Of a stretch of DNA of 64,000 nucleotides, positions 21,494 to 31,261 are shown piece by piece. A model generated the notes under the pieces. It did not search any database. It was not told the origin of the DNA and saw only the letters and a list, made by a program, of their open reading frames with translations. The stretch comes from Trichobilharzia szidati (taxonomy: Eukaryota; Platyhelminthes; Trematoda; Strigeidida; Schistosomatidae): the NCBI GenBank assembly GCA_944472155.2, contig OX235273.1:6731204-6795203 (forward strand), given 5' to 3'. Within the stretch, counting starts at the first letter, position 1, and each line of letters opens with the position of its first letter. Made by a program: the position numbers and the translations under genes.

Positions 21494-21724
21494 TTTTTTT
21501 TCCTTCACGTTCCCCAGTGGAACATAGGGCTTCAGGCTAGTGGCTTGAAGTTTCTGTAGCAGTGTTTATTATACAGGATGGGGTTGCTAGCCTCGTGCAC
21601 AACCTTTCCTCTTCACCAGCATTATTTCTGGCTTAGCGAGGTAAAGGAGTGCGTCGGCCGGGGATCGAACCCCGGACCGTGTGCATGCTCGGCGGGCGTC
21701 CTAACCTCTGTACCACCGACGCAC
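21494..21724 (-). mobile_element. SINE-E, variant 1 (RTE tail), with 11 bp target duplication
   Basis: On the minus strand: tRNA-like head (gcgtcggtggtacagaggtt, B box ggggttcgatccccgg), body, then gccctatgttccactgggga, which matches the RTE 3' end, and a poly(A) tail (seen as T run 21494-21501). Target duplication is cgagctccatg (21483-21493) and cgagctccacg (21725-21735). Copy 1 of the block keeps the empty site. Confidence 0.9.
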
Positions 21725-22399
21725 CGAGCTCCACGTGTAAGGTACTAATTAATTAATTAATATTGCTCTATGTTCAAAGTAAACCAGATCGATATTTCAT
21801 TCACAATCAATCTGACTTAAAACTAACCGCCTACGCAATCCTACAGATACACAAAGAGAATTTAGCTAGCCAGTTTATCTAAGCAATCTGCTAATTCTCG
21901 ATTGCATTTAACCGTGATGTAATTCCATCTTGTTAGAAGAATTAGCACGTCTACAGAGACTTTTTTATCGCTCACATAATCAATTCTTATATATAGAAAT
22001 TATGTATTTGTAAAATCTCAGAGAAATTGAAATAAGTAATTTCAAAGTTTCCTGCATTTGGCAAACTGGACTTTAGAAACTTTGTCGCCAATCATATGAG
22101 TCATGAAACAGACATCAAAACATGTATAATAAACAAAATTACATGAGCTGTGATCAAAGTTTGACCACAGATTTACAAATATTTACAAATCTACTTTTGT
22201 TGTTAAGCGCTGTAAACAATGTGTACTTTTGCATAAGATAATTTTAGCGATTATGTTCGACTAAAAGTTCATGGTCATTGATAAATGAACAATGTGTGTA
22301 TGTGTGTGTGTGCGACAACAATTGTAGACCACTTTTTAGTCGCTTCATAAGAAGATATTGACAATCGGCAAATAAGATCAAGTATGATTAATTGCTGAT
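21725..22399 (+). repeat. Non-coding remainder of duplicated block, copy 2
   Basis: Equivalent to 17876-18776. It includes the three-copy dispersed repeat (21755-21905) and a TG-rich patch near 22290. No gene. Confidence 0.6.
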
Positions 22400-22720
22400 A
22401 CATATCCGTTTTTTATTTGATTGGTTGGAAGAGTTCACTATGACGAGGTGACATCGGTTAGAGAACAATTGGAAAGCCATCTCGTTCAACTACTTCGGGA
22501 TTCTTTAACAGTACGCACCCACCAACAGGGTTCTAGCCCAGGACCTTCCGGTTACAAGGCCAGCGAGCTCGTAGACTATTCATTCAGCCACTAGGATCCG
22601 ATCCAATAGCCCATGAATTTTAACTTTTGCCATTCATGACATAGTGCGACCACTTCGCGTAATGTCTTCTTCGATGAGTAACTGTCCTCACCTTCGAACT
22701 GCACCAGATGACACACATCA
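22400..22720 (-). mobile_element. SINE-A, diverged
   Basis: Minus-strand tail, decayed hammerhead (tactgttaaagaatcccgaa), B box gggctagaaccctg, tRNA-like head and gaattcatgggctattgg-type segment. The GAA core region is lost. Confidence 0.65.
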
Positions 22721-22724
22721 CATC

Positions 22725-23030
22725 TTCATGCTTTTGGGATTCAGCCATATATATTTAGGGCTTCTGTAGTCAGTCTTTCTCTATACGAACCAAAACCTTT
22801 CTGTAGAACCTTAGTCCCATCAAAGTCGATTTTGTGTCCCATTTGTAACAAGTGTAATTCAATCGCTGATCTGTTTTCTAACTTCTTCAAGTTTGTAGAC
22901 GTCTTTGGAACCAAGTTTAAATGTTGTTTATGTTTTTTCACTCTTATATTTAACTGTCTGCAAGTTTCTCCTACATATACGGCATCACAATCCCCACAGT
23001 TGATCTCGTTAACATAATTCTGTTGTTACA
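22725..23030 (-). mobile_element. Penelope-like element GIY-YIG fragment (P4)
   Basis: The minus strand reads NCGDCDAVYVGETCRQLNIR, then VKKHKQHLNLVPKTSTNLKK, then ENRSAIELHLLQMGHKIDFD. The CxxC, VYVGET and the conserved Arg of the GIY-YIG nuclease are visible in one frame, and it ends near 22741. It is type P4, different from P1-P3. No RT is attached on this strand side. Confidence 0.8.
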
Positions 23031-23149
23031 TAATTGTAGTTGTCTTCTTCTATTTAATCCTCAACCTTCACCAGTGGTGAGCGTAAGCTGTTCGTTGCTC
23101 GAAAATGCACTGTTATGTCATGACTGTTAAGAATTCGCTTTATTTTCAA
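23031..23149. mobile_element. Short PLE-type end
   Basis: Contains gtgagcgtaagctgttcgtt and gcactgttatgtcatgactg, matching 16695-16770 and 20285-20345. Confidence 0.5.
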
Positions 23150-23385
23150 GTATTAGTTTTGTAGGGATTTTGTTTGACTGGTTGGAGGATTTCATTGTCA
23201 GCTGACGTCATTTAGAGGACCATTGGAAAACCAACAGGGAGTACTGGACAGTTGTCTCTTCCCACTAGTTTTGGACTCTTCATCGGTATGCACCCCACCC
23301 CCGACACGGTTCGAACTCAGATCCTTCTGGCTGCAAGGCGAGCTCGTAGACCATTAAGCCACTGGCACCCGATCTTTATCTCATC
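23150..23385 (-). mobile_element. SINE-A, tail to head
   Basis: Minus strand has the tRNA-like head with a shortened centre, B box complement cggttcgaactcag, a hammerhead-like block (accg / atgaaga / gtcc...) whose gaa is altered to gagac, and the tail. Confidence 0.65.
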
Positions 23386-23550
23386 TAATGTTCCCATGCG
23401 ATAAGGAATCCCCACTATGCTAACACAAATCTCAGCAACACGTTTCGATTCATCCGTATCTTCACTTTTTAAGAAACTCGGACGAGTTTGCAGAATGCGA
23501 AAAACGTTGGAATTACTTATTTCAGTTCCTCTGAGAGTTTACAAATATAA
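23386..23550 (-). mobile_element. Possible PLE reverse-transcriptase fragment
   Basis: The minus strand is open for about 55 codons (RGTEISNSNVFRILQTRPSF, then AEICVSIVGIPYRMGTL). The IPYRMGTL-like ending resembles the end of PLE RT segments elsewhere here, but the call is weak. Confidence 0.35.
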
Positions 23551-23555
23551 CTTTG

Positions 23556-23995
23556 ACATGTAGGAACATAGGACTTCAGCCAATCATCTCCATTGCTTCC
23601 AGGGTTCTCCGCCAACGTTTGTACCTGTCTTCACGTGCTTTCATCTCCTCTTCATATGACCTCCTCCATGTCATCCTCGCACTGACAACCAACTAACTCG
23701 CTGCTTCCTATTCGGATTCCACTCGGGCTATGGCCTGACGTGTGATGCCACTCACTTGATGGTTTGTCTTCTCAGAGTAAGGCTAGCCAATCCACCTAAC
23801 TCCATTTCTTCCTGCATGCATATTTGTTGCACAATTGGATCCTCGTTGGTTGGTTGGTTGGTTGATTCACTGCCAGAGATCCCTTCCTGTTGCTGATCTT
23901 TTCCGGCCGGCCATCTGATTTTGAGTAGTATTGAGCGAAAACAGCTATTGATGAAGGTCTGTAGTTTGTTCGAAGTGCTCTTCGTTACGCACTAG
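23556..23995 (-). mobile_element. RTE-type LINE 3' fragment (group R2)
   Basis: The minus strand carries the QTFINSCFRSILLKIRWPAG-like motif, RSATGRDLWQ, the GWLALL region and a 3' end with gtcctatgttcctacatgtc. Frames are broken. Only the C-terminal third remains. Confidence 0.75.
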
Positions 23996-24061
23996 GTTTA
24001 TTAGGTTTTAATTAGGTTCTCATAATAGTAATAATAATAATAATTATTATTATAATGGGAG

Positions 24062-24765
24062 AAACAAAAGTTGGAGGATTACATCATGAGCCGACATCAT
24101 TTAGAGAAACATTGAAAAACCAGTAGTGGAATGTTAGACAACCAGCTGTTTCGTCCGACTACTCTGGGACTCTTCATCAGTACGCGAACACCGACAGGAT
24201 TCGAACCCATGGCATTCTGGTTACAAGGTCTACTCCCAGCTGGTTTTCCAATGGTTCTCTAACTGATGTTAGCTCATCTAGATGAAATCCTCCATCCAGT
24301 CAAAACAAAAATCCACACAAAACCAATACTTGAAAATTAATCTAACGCACACTAGCGACTGGCCCTATTCAGGTAGGTAGGTAGGTTCTAGTGGGAAGCC
24401 GTGACCAGTAGGGTATAGCAGGTTGAAGGTTAGAAAGTAACTTACCGAACAAGACATTACGAAGTGGTTGCAATAATGTCGTGAATTGGCAGAAGTTAGA
24501 ATTCATGGGCTGGTGGACATTGGATTGGGTCCCAGTAGTGGCTTAATGATCTACGAGCTCGTTGGACTTGTAATCAGAAGGTCCTGTGTTCGAACTGGTT
24601 GAGTTGTTGCGTACTGATGAAGACTCCCATACTAGGCTGACGAAAAAGACAGCTCTCCAGTAATCCCTGATGGTTTTCCAATGGTTCTCTAACTGATGTC
24701 ACCTCATCATAATGAAATCCTACAACCAATCAAACGAAATCCCTATAAAAACCAATACTTCAGAA
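24062..24765. mobile_element. SINE-A inverted pair; plus unit starts at the hammerhead cleavage point
   Basis: The minus half is 24062-24227. The plus unit (24228-24765) begins tactcccagctggttttcc, within a few bases of the predicted cleavage site of the hammerhead. It then passes through the tail segment, middle, tRNA-like head, second hammerhead block and tail again. The plus unit is therefore longer than one monomer and starts and ends with the same segment. Minus hammerhead: gtactg / atgaaga / gtccc...ggac / gaa / acagctgg. Confidence 0.75.
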
Positions 24766-24984
24766 ACACAAATTGTTTCTCATCTCAGTCGTATTGGAAT
24801 GCAGATCATTAGAGAGAGTGGACAGCCTGATAAAAAGCCATAAAGGCTTCTAGATCAAGGTCAATAGGTAAACGTTTACATTAGAATCTTACTGACAAGT
24901 CACATGACAGTCGAACAGGTGACATCCAATTTCAATATAGAGAAATATTCATTCAAACATTTATAAAACACAAAATATAATTGA
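24766..24984. other. No recognised feature
   Basis: Contains ttgtttctcatctcagtcgt and aaaaagccataaaggcttct, which faintly resemble the arm sequence at 31570-31670, so it may be a remnant of that repeat. Confidence 0.35.
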
Positions 24985-25648
24985 GCCAGCAAAGAATATC
25001 CTTTGCGATAATTTCCTCTTCCTCCTGTGGCTCTACAATTATGTATTCATGTTTATATACTTGGAACATTCTAGATTAGTAGTCAATAACAATATTAGTG
25101 TTTTTTTAAATAATATCGATGTGTTAAGTAAGATCACAAGGGAATTACAGTTCATTAAAGACGCTAAATTATAATGAGCATTAAAATGTAATAGTAAATA
25201 GAATATCAAATAAAACTAAGGAAATTTCTACAAAAAATTGAGGATCATTCAAACATAGATGACCAAGGTAAGGACAATATCTGAACTAGCTTCTTTTGGA
25301 TTAAATTAGGCTTCTTCATGTGGATCCCAACAGCCAGCTCCAACAATATTTACTAAACGAACTCTTAAGATGAAGTTAAGATTAGTTGGTATGCGGTAGA
25401 TGACTTCGAAAGCCGCCTTGTTTACATCATTCTTGTGTTCTGTATCCATAAGATGAGATAGAACAGGAATATAAATGGATTTTGTTTGTCCCTTACCTAA
25501 CCACTATGCAGGGTGATGTCAGGAAATCCGATGAGAAACACGACGAATTTTAAGGCCTATGTCACTAACTGCCTCCACAGGAGCAATCAAATTGGTAGAT
25601 ACATACAGAAGACGCAAAATTAGGCAGTTCATATTCAACTCTCGAATA
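24985..25648 (-). mobile_element. Penelope-like element 3' fragment (P3)
   Basis: Near-copy of 13690-14345 in the same orientation. The minus strand keeps HKNDVNKAAFEVIYRIPTNL and part of LRVRLVNIVGA. The 3' region (24985-25045) contains the PLE-end motif inverted (ttgtagagccacaggaggaa, then gcaaaggatattctttgctg). Confidence 0.65.
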
Positions 25649-25654
25649 CAAAAT

Positions 25655-26200
25655 AGCGGTGGTATGAAGACACCGTTAGATAACTATTGAAAACCAGCTG
25701 CGAGTACTGGACAGTTCTTTCACCCAGGACCATCAGGTTCTGAGGCGAATTCGTATACCATTCAGCCACAATGGGACACGACTCTTCCATAGCCAGCCCA
25801 TGAATTATAACTTCTAACAATTCGTGATTTTAGCGCTACTGGCACCAACCAATGTCACCTGTGAGACATCCATCCTCACTCCCGACTGGATGGACCTAAC
25901 TGCTCACAACTTCTCACTAGAACCCCAGGAAACTCCATCCTGCAGCAAGTCACACACGAGCATCAGATTAATTTTCAAGAGTTGGTTTGTAAGGATTAGA
26001 TTTGTTTTGAATGGAGTCCCAGTGGCTGAATGATATACGAGCTCACCATGTAAACGGAAGGTCCTGGGCTTTGAACCCTGGCGGTGGGTGCGTACTGCCG
26101 ATGATTTGCAGACTAAGACGAAACAGCTGGCTGTCCAGTACTCCCTGCCTGTTTTCAATGGTTCTCTAACTGATATCAATCTGTCGTCAAACTCGTAAAA
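25655..26200. mobile_element. SINE-A subtype A2, inverted pair
   Basis: The minus unit (25655-26015) has a decayed hammerhead, a head with agccacaatgggac and a middle with gttggtgccagtagcgc-type text. The plus unit (26016-26200) has cccagtggctgaatgatata, a B box, and a hammerhead remnant (gtactgccgatgatttgcag, gacgaaacagc). The plus tail reads ttctctaactgatatcaatc, diagnostic of A2. Confidence 0.7.
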
Positions 26201-27453
26201 ATAGATTAAAAATACACTAAGATAATATTTACACTTATCCGGTGTCAACTGGAGAGATAACCATTTTAGGTTGGGGGGCGAAGATTGAGTGAGAGAGAGA
26301 GAGCAAACTTTTCCTCAACACAGAAATTGGGTTGTGAAATCTCGATGGCAACTGACTCAGCCATACCCGACAGCCGAAGACGTACCAACCGAGGGAATTG
26401 AGACGGCACTCTGTATTCAATTGTAAAAGCTGAATATTTTTATCAGTCTTGTTCTCCGTATCCACCACTAGGTGTGCGACAGTATGGAACTTGTGATTGA
26501 CTTCACAACTCCTCTACCTAACTAACCACGTTGGACAATGCATACACAATGTAAATATAACGCCCGATGACAATTTACCAAAAATATGTATTTGCCTGCT
26601 TAAATCCTGTTCTCTAACTTCTCATTGTCAACCGATCCACGATAATCTGTGTGACATGTAACCTTATTATTCTGTGTATATGTTGCGTCTATTGTATATC
26701 TCGTGTGTGCGTGTGTTTGTGTGAGTGTGTGTCCCCGTGTATTTTGAAGAGGAAAGCTCTGAAATAATAATCTGCTTCCATTCATTCATTCCCAATCGAT
26801 GTACATCAATCAATCAATCAGATGTGTATTGATGAGATAAAGACCACTAACTGACTAACTATCAAGCAATGGTTGACATTTCAATCTGATCGACTACAGG
26901 TTTGATCATTGAAGAACTGAAAATGTGGGGGTCACAGTCTTCAAATAATCCATAATCAAAAACACACACAAAAACAAGCACGTCAAGGTTATTTAAGCAC
27001 ACTGACACTAAATGCTGATCATTGACACACAGACAAATACTCAGATATTATCACCTGTTCAACTGTCATGTGACTTCCTAATTAGACTCTGCTATAACCT
27101 TCATCTAGTTACCAGCAGCCTTTATGGCCTTTTTGTGAGACCATCCATTCTGTCTCATAATCTGCATTCTTCCAATATAACTCAGATGAGAGGCGGTCTT
27201 GTTTCTCACAGCATTATTAATACTAATGAGAACCTAATTAGGAAGGGAATTTAATTCGTCTATATTAATTTATGACCACACACAGGCACATATTCTGTGT
27301 GTGAGAACAAAGAAGACTATAAAGCTCAAGTTTCGAAGTCGTGTGATTATAACTGATGTCTTTAAATACTCCCATTATTAATATTAGAACAAGACATATA
27401 ATAAGCGAACAATATCGTCGTTTTCAATTAGATCTTCTTTAGGCTCTACTCTA
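25655..27453 (+). repeat. Left arm of a 1.8 kb inverted repeat
   Basis: Reverse-complementary to 31328-33735 once the insertion at 32536-33127 is set aside. It consists of a SINE-A subtype inverted pair (25655-26200) followed by unique-looking sequence (26200-27453) with ctgtgtgacatgtaacctta and gaacaagacatataataagc. No coding domain is recognised in it. Confidence 0.8.
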
Positions 27454-27454
27454 A

Positions 27455-28893
27455 TTAAATAGCTTCCTGTCAGACATCAGTCAGTGGTCTAAACTAAATG
27501 GTTTCATGCTGAATCCCTCAAAATGCCAGACTAGTGACTTCTCCCTTAGGCATAAACGAGATCTACAAATACTAGTAAGTACTCATGAAGACTGTTGCAT
27601 TGAGGGGACTAAAACTGAAACTAAGTCTAATGCAAAATACCTCGGTCTAGTTCTATCTTCCGACCTTACTTGGAAATCTCATATCCTAACGATTTCTAAG
27701 AAAGTGTTCTGTCTAACCTACTGCATTAATAAACTTAGGCTTTCACAATTTGTCAACTCTCGTATGTTACCTATTCTGCTTTACTGCTCCCCATTAGTCT
27801 TCCCTGGTCTACTGAAAAAGGACTATACCATCCTGAGAAGGATGTTGAAGATAGTTAGTAGGACTAGTGGTGTAAAACTCAGTCAAGTCGTCACTACATT
27901 ATTTGAAAGGCATCTGAATACATGTGAAAAATGGTATAAAACCATACCCTCCGACCCCCAACACCCCCTCTATTCCCAACTCTCGCCTTGTATATCATCA
28001 AGTAGAACCAGAAATCAGTATAAAATAATCTATGCTCGTACAACCAAGTACAGGAACTCAACGATACCATACTTGGCCCGTGTTCTAAGCGACAGAGACA
28101 ATGTTAAGCGCGAAACCTGTGACTTGCTTTGTTGTTAATAACATAATTTTAGGCTCTTTTATTTCTCTCTTATTCTGTATTCTATAGTGAACTCCTTCTT
28201 AAACACACTTAGCTACCTTAATTATTAACATTGGCTTACTTTTTTGTACTTTATTCTATTCATTCTTTTGTGTATCTACTGGTTCCGACTATATTAGCAC
28301 TATGAGTATTACAAAATTGTCCTGTCATTAACCACCATGTAATTATTAGTTTTGTGGTTGTTTTTTCTTATTTTTTATTTTTTTCGGCAATATTAACTGA
28401 CAATCATTGGTTGTGAACGCCACTGTCACCACCTTAAAAATTTTGTATTATGCAGGATTACTCACACTACCACTACAAACACTGCATTAGTCCTGACAAT
28501 AAGAAACAAAACAACAACCCTGAAATGTTATTTTATGATTGTTTAGAGTTGTTTCAATCAAATTAACTGGGCATCTTGGCGATAAACCTTCTTAAATATC
28601 ATTTCATAACTTCTTGTATGACTATAGCTTTACTGTCAATATGCATAATCATATCATAGCTTCCACTACACAATACTGAGATATTCTTATATGCTGTTTA
28701 TTTTTCCTTTCTACTTCTTGGTATTTTTTCGCATTTTTTGTTATTTTTTTGTTTTTTCTTGTTGTTGTTTTTATATTTATCTTTTTTGAAATACTCCTTT
28801 TAAATGTCTGATAAAATTAGATGCAAATATTGTAGATATGTGGTGAAAATTCTACACTGTACCACTAGTACTGTTTCTGGAATTAAAGCAAAA
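27455..28893 (+). mobile_element. CR1-type LINE, RT C-terminus and 3' UTR
   Basis: One open frame covers the end of the RT and the C-terminal domain (27506-28138, with homology starting upstream at SFLSDISQWSKLNGFMLNP). It contains KSNAKYLGLVLSSDLTWKSH, NSRMLPILLYCSPLVFPGLL and KYRNSTIPYLARVLSDRDNV. The catalytic palm is upstream and absent (5' truncation). A 750 bp T-rich 3' UTR ends ctgtttctggaattaaagca. The first ATG is an internal Met, not a real start. Confidence 0.85.
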
Positions 28894-29325
28894 GCAGTGG
28901 TTGACATTTCAATCACATCGACTACAGATTTGATCATCGAAGAACTGAAAATGTAGGATCACAGTCTTCAAATAATACACAAAATGAACAACACCAAAAC
29001 AAGCACGTCAAGGTTATTTAAGCACACTGACACTAAATGCTGATCATTGACGCACAGACAAATACTCAGATATTATCACCTGTTCAACTGTCATATGACT
29101 TCCTAATTAAAGTCTACTAACCTTCATCTAGTTAGTAGCAGCCTTTATTGCCTTTTATGAGACCATCAATTCTGTCTATAGTTTGCATTCTTCCAATATA
29201 ACTTAGATGAGAGACGGTCTTGTTTCTCACAGTAATATTAGTACTAATGTGAACCAAATTAGGAACAGAACTTAATTCGTCTATATGCCTATGACCACAC
29301 AGGCACATATTCTATGTGAATATCA
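28894..29325 (+). repeat. Third, partial copy of the inverted-repeat arm
   Basis: Direct repeat of about 26867-27310 (gttgacatttcaatc, caagcacgtcaaggttattt, caaatactcagatattatca). It follows immediately after the LINE tail. Confidence 0.75.
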
Positions 29326-29999
29326 GTATTGATTGTGAGCGAAATAAGAAATCTCTGTAAGCGTGCTTACGCCTACAAGATCGTTCGGCATGCAACCTCT
29401 GTATACTTTGTGTGTGTTGAGTCTGTTGGGTATCTGATGTGTGTTGACATGTGTGTGTGTGTGTGTGTGTAGTTTAGACAGAATAAGTCTGATAGTGTCT
29501 TATTTTAACCAAAATAACATACAACATTAAAGAGATCTCTGCTGATGACATGTACTAATTGAATGTAGAGTCACAGTACAATAACAGTAATAATATTATT
29601 ATTATTATTATTGGCAAGGTTAAACGGCCAAGTTAAACTTTAAGCGCCACTAACTACTGCCAATGGAGTGCGACATCACTAATGACCTTGAAATGCTCAC
29701 TGAGGATGTTAGTGAAATCTGGCAAATAATGTTGTCATCATCAATAAAATATGCTAATCGAAGTGTTATGCTATTAAATGTGATTTCTAGCAAGTTTCAG
29801 CTTAGGTTTGGGAAAGATTAAGGTACCCTTTAAGCCAAGGATAAGTTAGGGTTAGGTTAACCTGATAAAGGCTACATGAGGGTTGGTTCGAGTTAGATTA
29901 CAGTTAGTTTAGGGTTAGGGTCAGGAAAGATAATGGTTAATGTTAGGGTTAGAAGACCAAAATAATTACATGCATAGAATGTGGTTAAATTGCTCTGTT
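29326..29999. other. Non-coding; TG run, ATT run and telomere-like text
   Basis: Contains a (TG)n run at 29449-29471, an ATT run near 29595-29612, and scattered ttaggg units (29840-29955) including two in series near 29917. No gene recognised. Confidence 0.6.
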
Positions 30000-30190
30000 G
30001 ATATAAGAATAAAACTTGTGCACTGTGGCGGTAGAGTATAATTCCATTGCGGGGTAAAATTTATTTTGATAAAGTCCCACAGTCTTATACAGTAAATATT
30101 TATTGATGACGTTTTGAGCACAATTTAATGCTCAGGAAATATTACTGTAAGACACTGTGAAACTTTATCAAAATAAATTTCACCCACAAT
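30000..30190. mobile_element. PLE-type terminal foldback
   Basis: 30055-30110 (aatttattttgataaagtcc, acagtcttatacagtaaata) and 30150-30176 (aaactttatcaaaataaatt and its left extension) are inverted complements. They enclose gatgacgttttgagca...tgctca. The left arm is the common PLE P1-type end; here it is followed by its own inverted copy. Confidence 0.65.
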
Positions 30191-30194
30191 CACC

Positions 30195-31152
30195 AATGGT
30201 ATTCCTAATTGTGGTGGACTACACTGGATTATGCGTAAGACAGTGGGAAACGAGAAGACAGGGATATCCTGGACTGACGTGAAGAACCCAGAAGACCTGG
30301 ATTTCGCGCGCTGATAATTTACGTTTGATGTCACACAAAATCGAAGACTTACAAGAGAAAACCGACAAACTGGTCGAAGAAGCAGCAAAGACAGGACTGC
30401 AGGTGAACATAGACAAGACGGAGTTTATGAAAATAACCAACCAACCAACAACAGCAGCAGCAGCAACATCCACCGCCAATCACCATCAACGGGAAGGATT
30501 TGGTAGAGGTTACTTCATTCACTTATCTAGGTAGGGAGCATTGTCTCAACTACAGAAGGAACGGACGAGGATGTCAAATCGAGACGAGAATCGGGAAGGC
30601 GAGAAACACATTCACCAACCTGAAACCAATCTGGAAATCTTCGTCACTCCACAACATCAACAACAAAATGATTCGGATTTTCAATACAAACGTCAAGTCA
30701 GTCAGTTCATCTTCTATACGAATCAGAAACTTGGCGGGTCACAAGGAGTATTCCCAACAGCCTGTTGCAGACCTTTATCAACAACTGTCTTCGCTCTATA
30801 CTCAAGATGAGATGGCCGCCGGAAAGAATCACCAACAAGAAACTAAGGGAACAAACAAAACAAGAACCAATCGCCCAATAAATATGCAGGAGAAAGTGAA
30901 GATGGATTGGACACTCGCTGGCTGAGGAGGCCGCTGGATGACATCGCGTGTCAGGCCAATGCTCGAGTAGAACCCGAAAGGGAAGCGGTGAGTAGTGGGA
31001 CGTCAGTGCAAAGGTGACATGGAGGAGATCGTGTGAAGAGGAGTTGCATCAGTGTGGACTAACATGGATGCAAGTGGAAAGTACAGCAGAAGACAGAAGC
31101 AAGTGGAGACGTGTAGTTGAAGCCCTATGTTCCACTAGGAACCCAAGGGAAC
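30195..31152 (+). mobile_element. RTE-type LINE fragment (group R1), frameshifted
   Basis: Begins in the RT palm (VDYTGLCVRQWETRRQGYPG / MRKTVGNEKTGISWTDVKNP) and has the catalytic box region disrupted by a 4-nt insertion (gatttcgcgcgctgataatt). It continues with LQEKTDKLVEEAAKTGLQVN, the HNINNKMIRIFNTNVKS region, IRWP, and WTLAG. The 3' end reads gccctatgttccactaggaa. Not functional. Confidence 0.85.
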
Positions 31153-31209
31153 AATAATAATAATATAATAAATAATCATCGTTATTAACTACGTTCAAAA
31201 CATTTACCA

Positions 31210-31211
<2 letters not shown>

Positions 31212-31258
<47 letters not shown>
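31212..31258 (+). repeat. (ATT)n microsatellite
   Basis: About 45 bases of uninterrupted ATT. It lies 60 bases downstream of the RTE tail. Confidence 0.95.

Positions 31259-31261
<3 letters not shown>

Larger units (their letters stand above)
19105..22390 (+). repeat. 3.3 kb composite block, copy 2 of a direct duplication
   Basis: Partner of 15480-18776. It has a private minus-strand SINE-E at 21494-21724 that is absent from copy 1 (empty site at 17876-17887). The two copies are similar enough to align by eye throughout, with scattered substitutions and small indels. Confidence 0.8.

Noticed and set aside
30055..30176. Hammerhead ribozyme in the PLE foldback (ttgatga and gaaa both occur)
   Set aside because: The outer arms pair directly with each other as one long hairpin; there is no third helix at the gaaa, so the fold is not a hammerhead.
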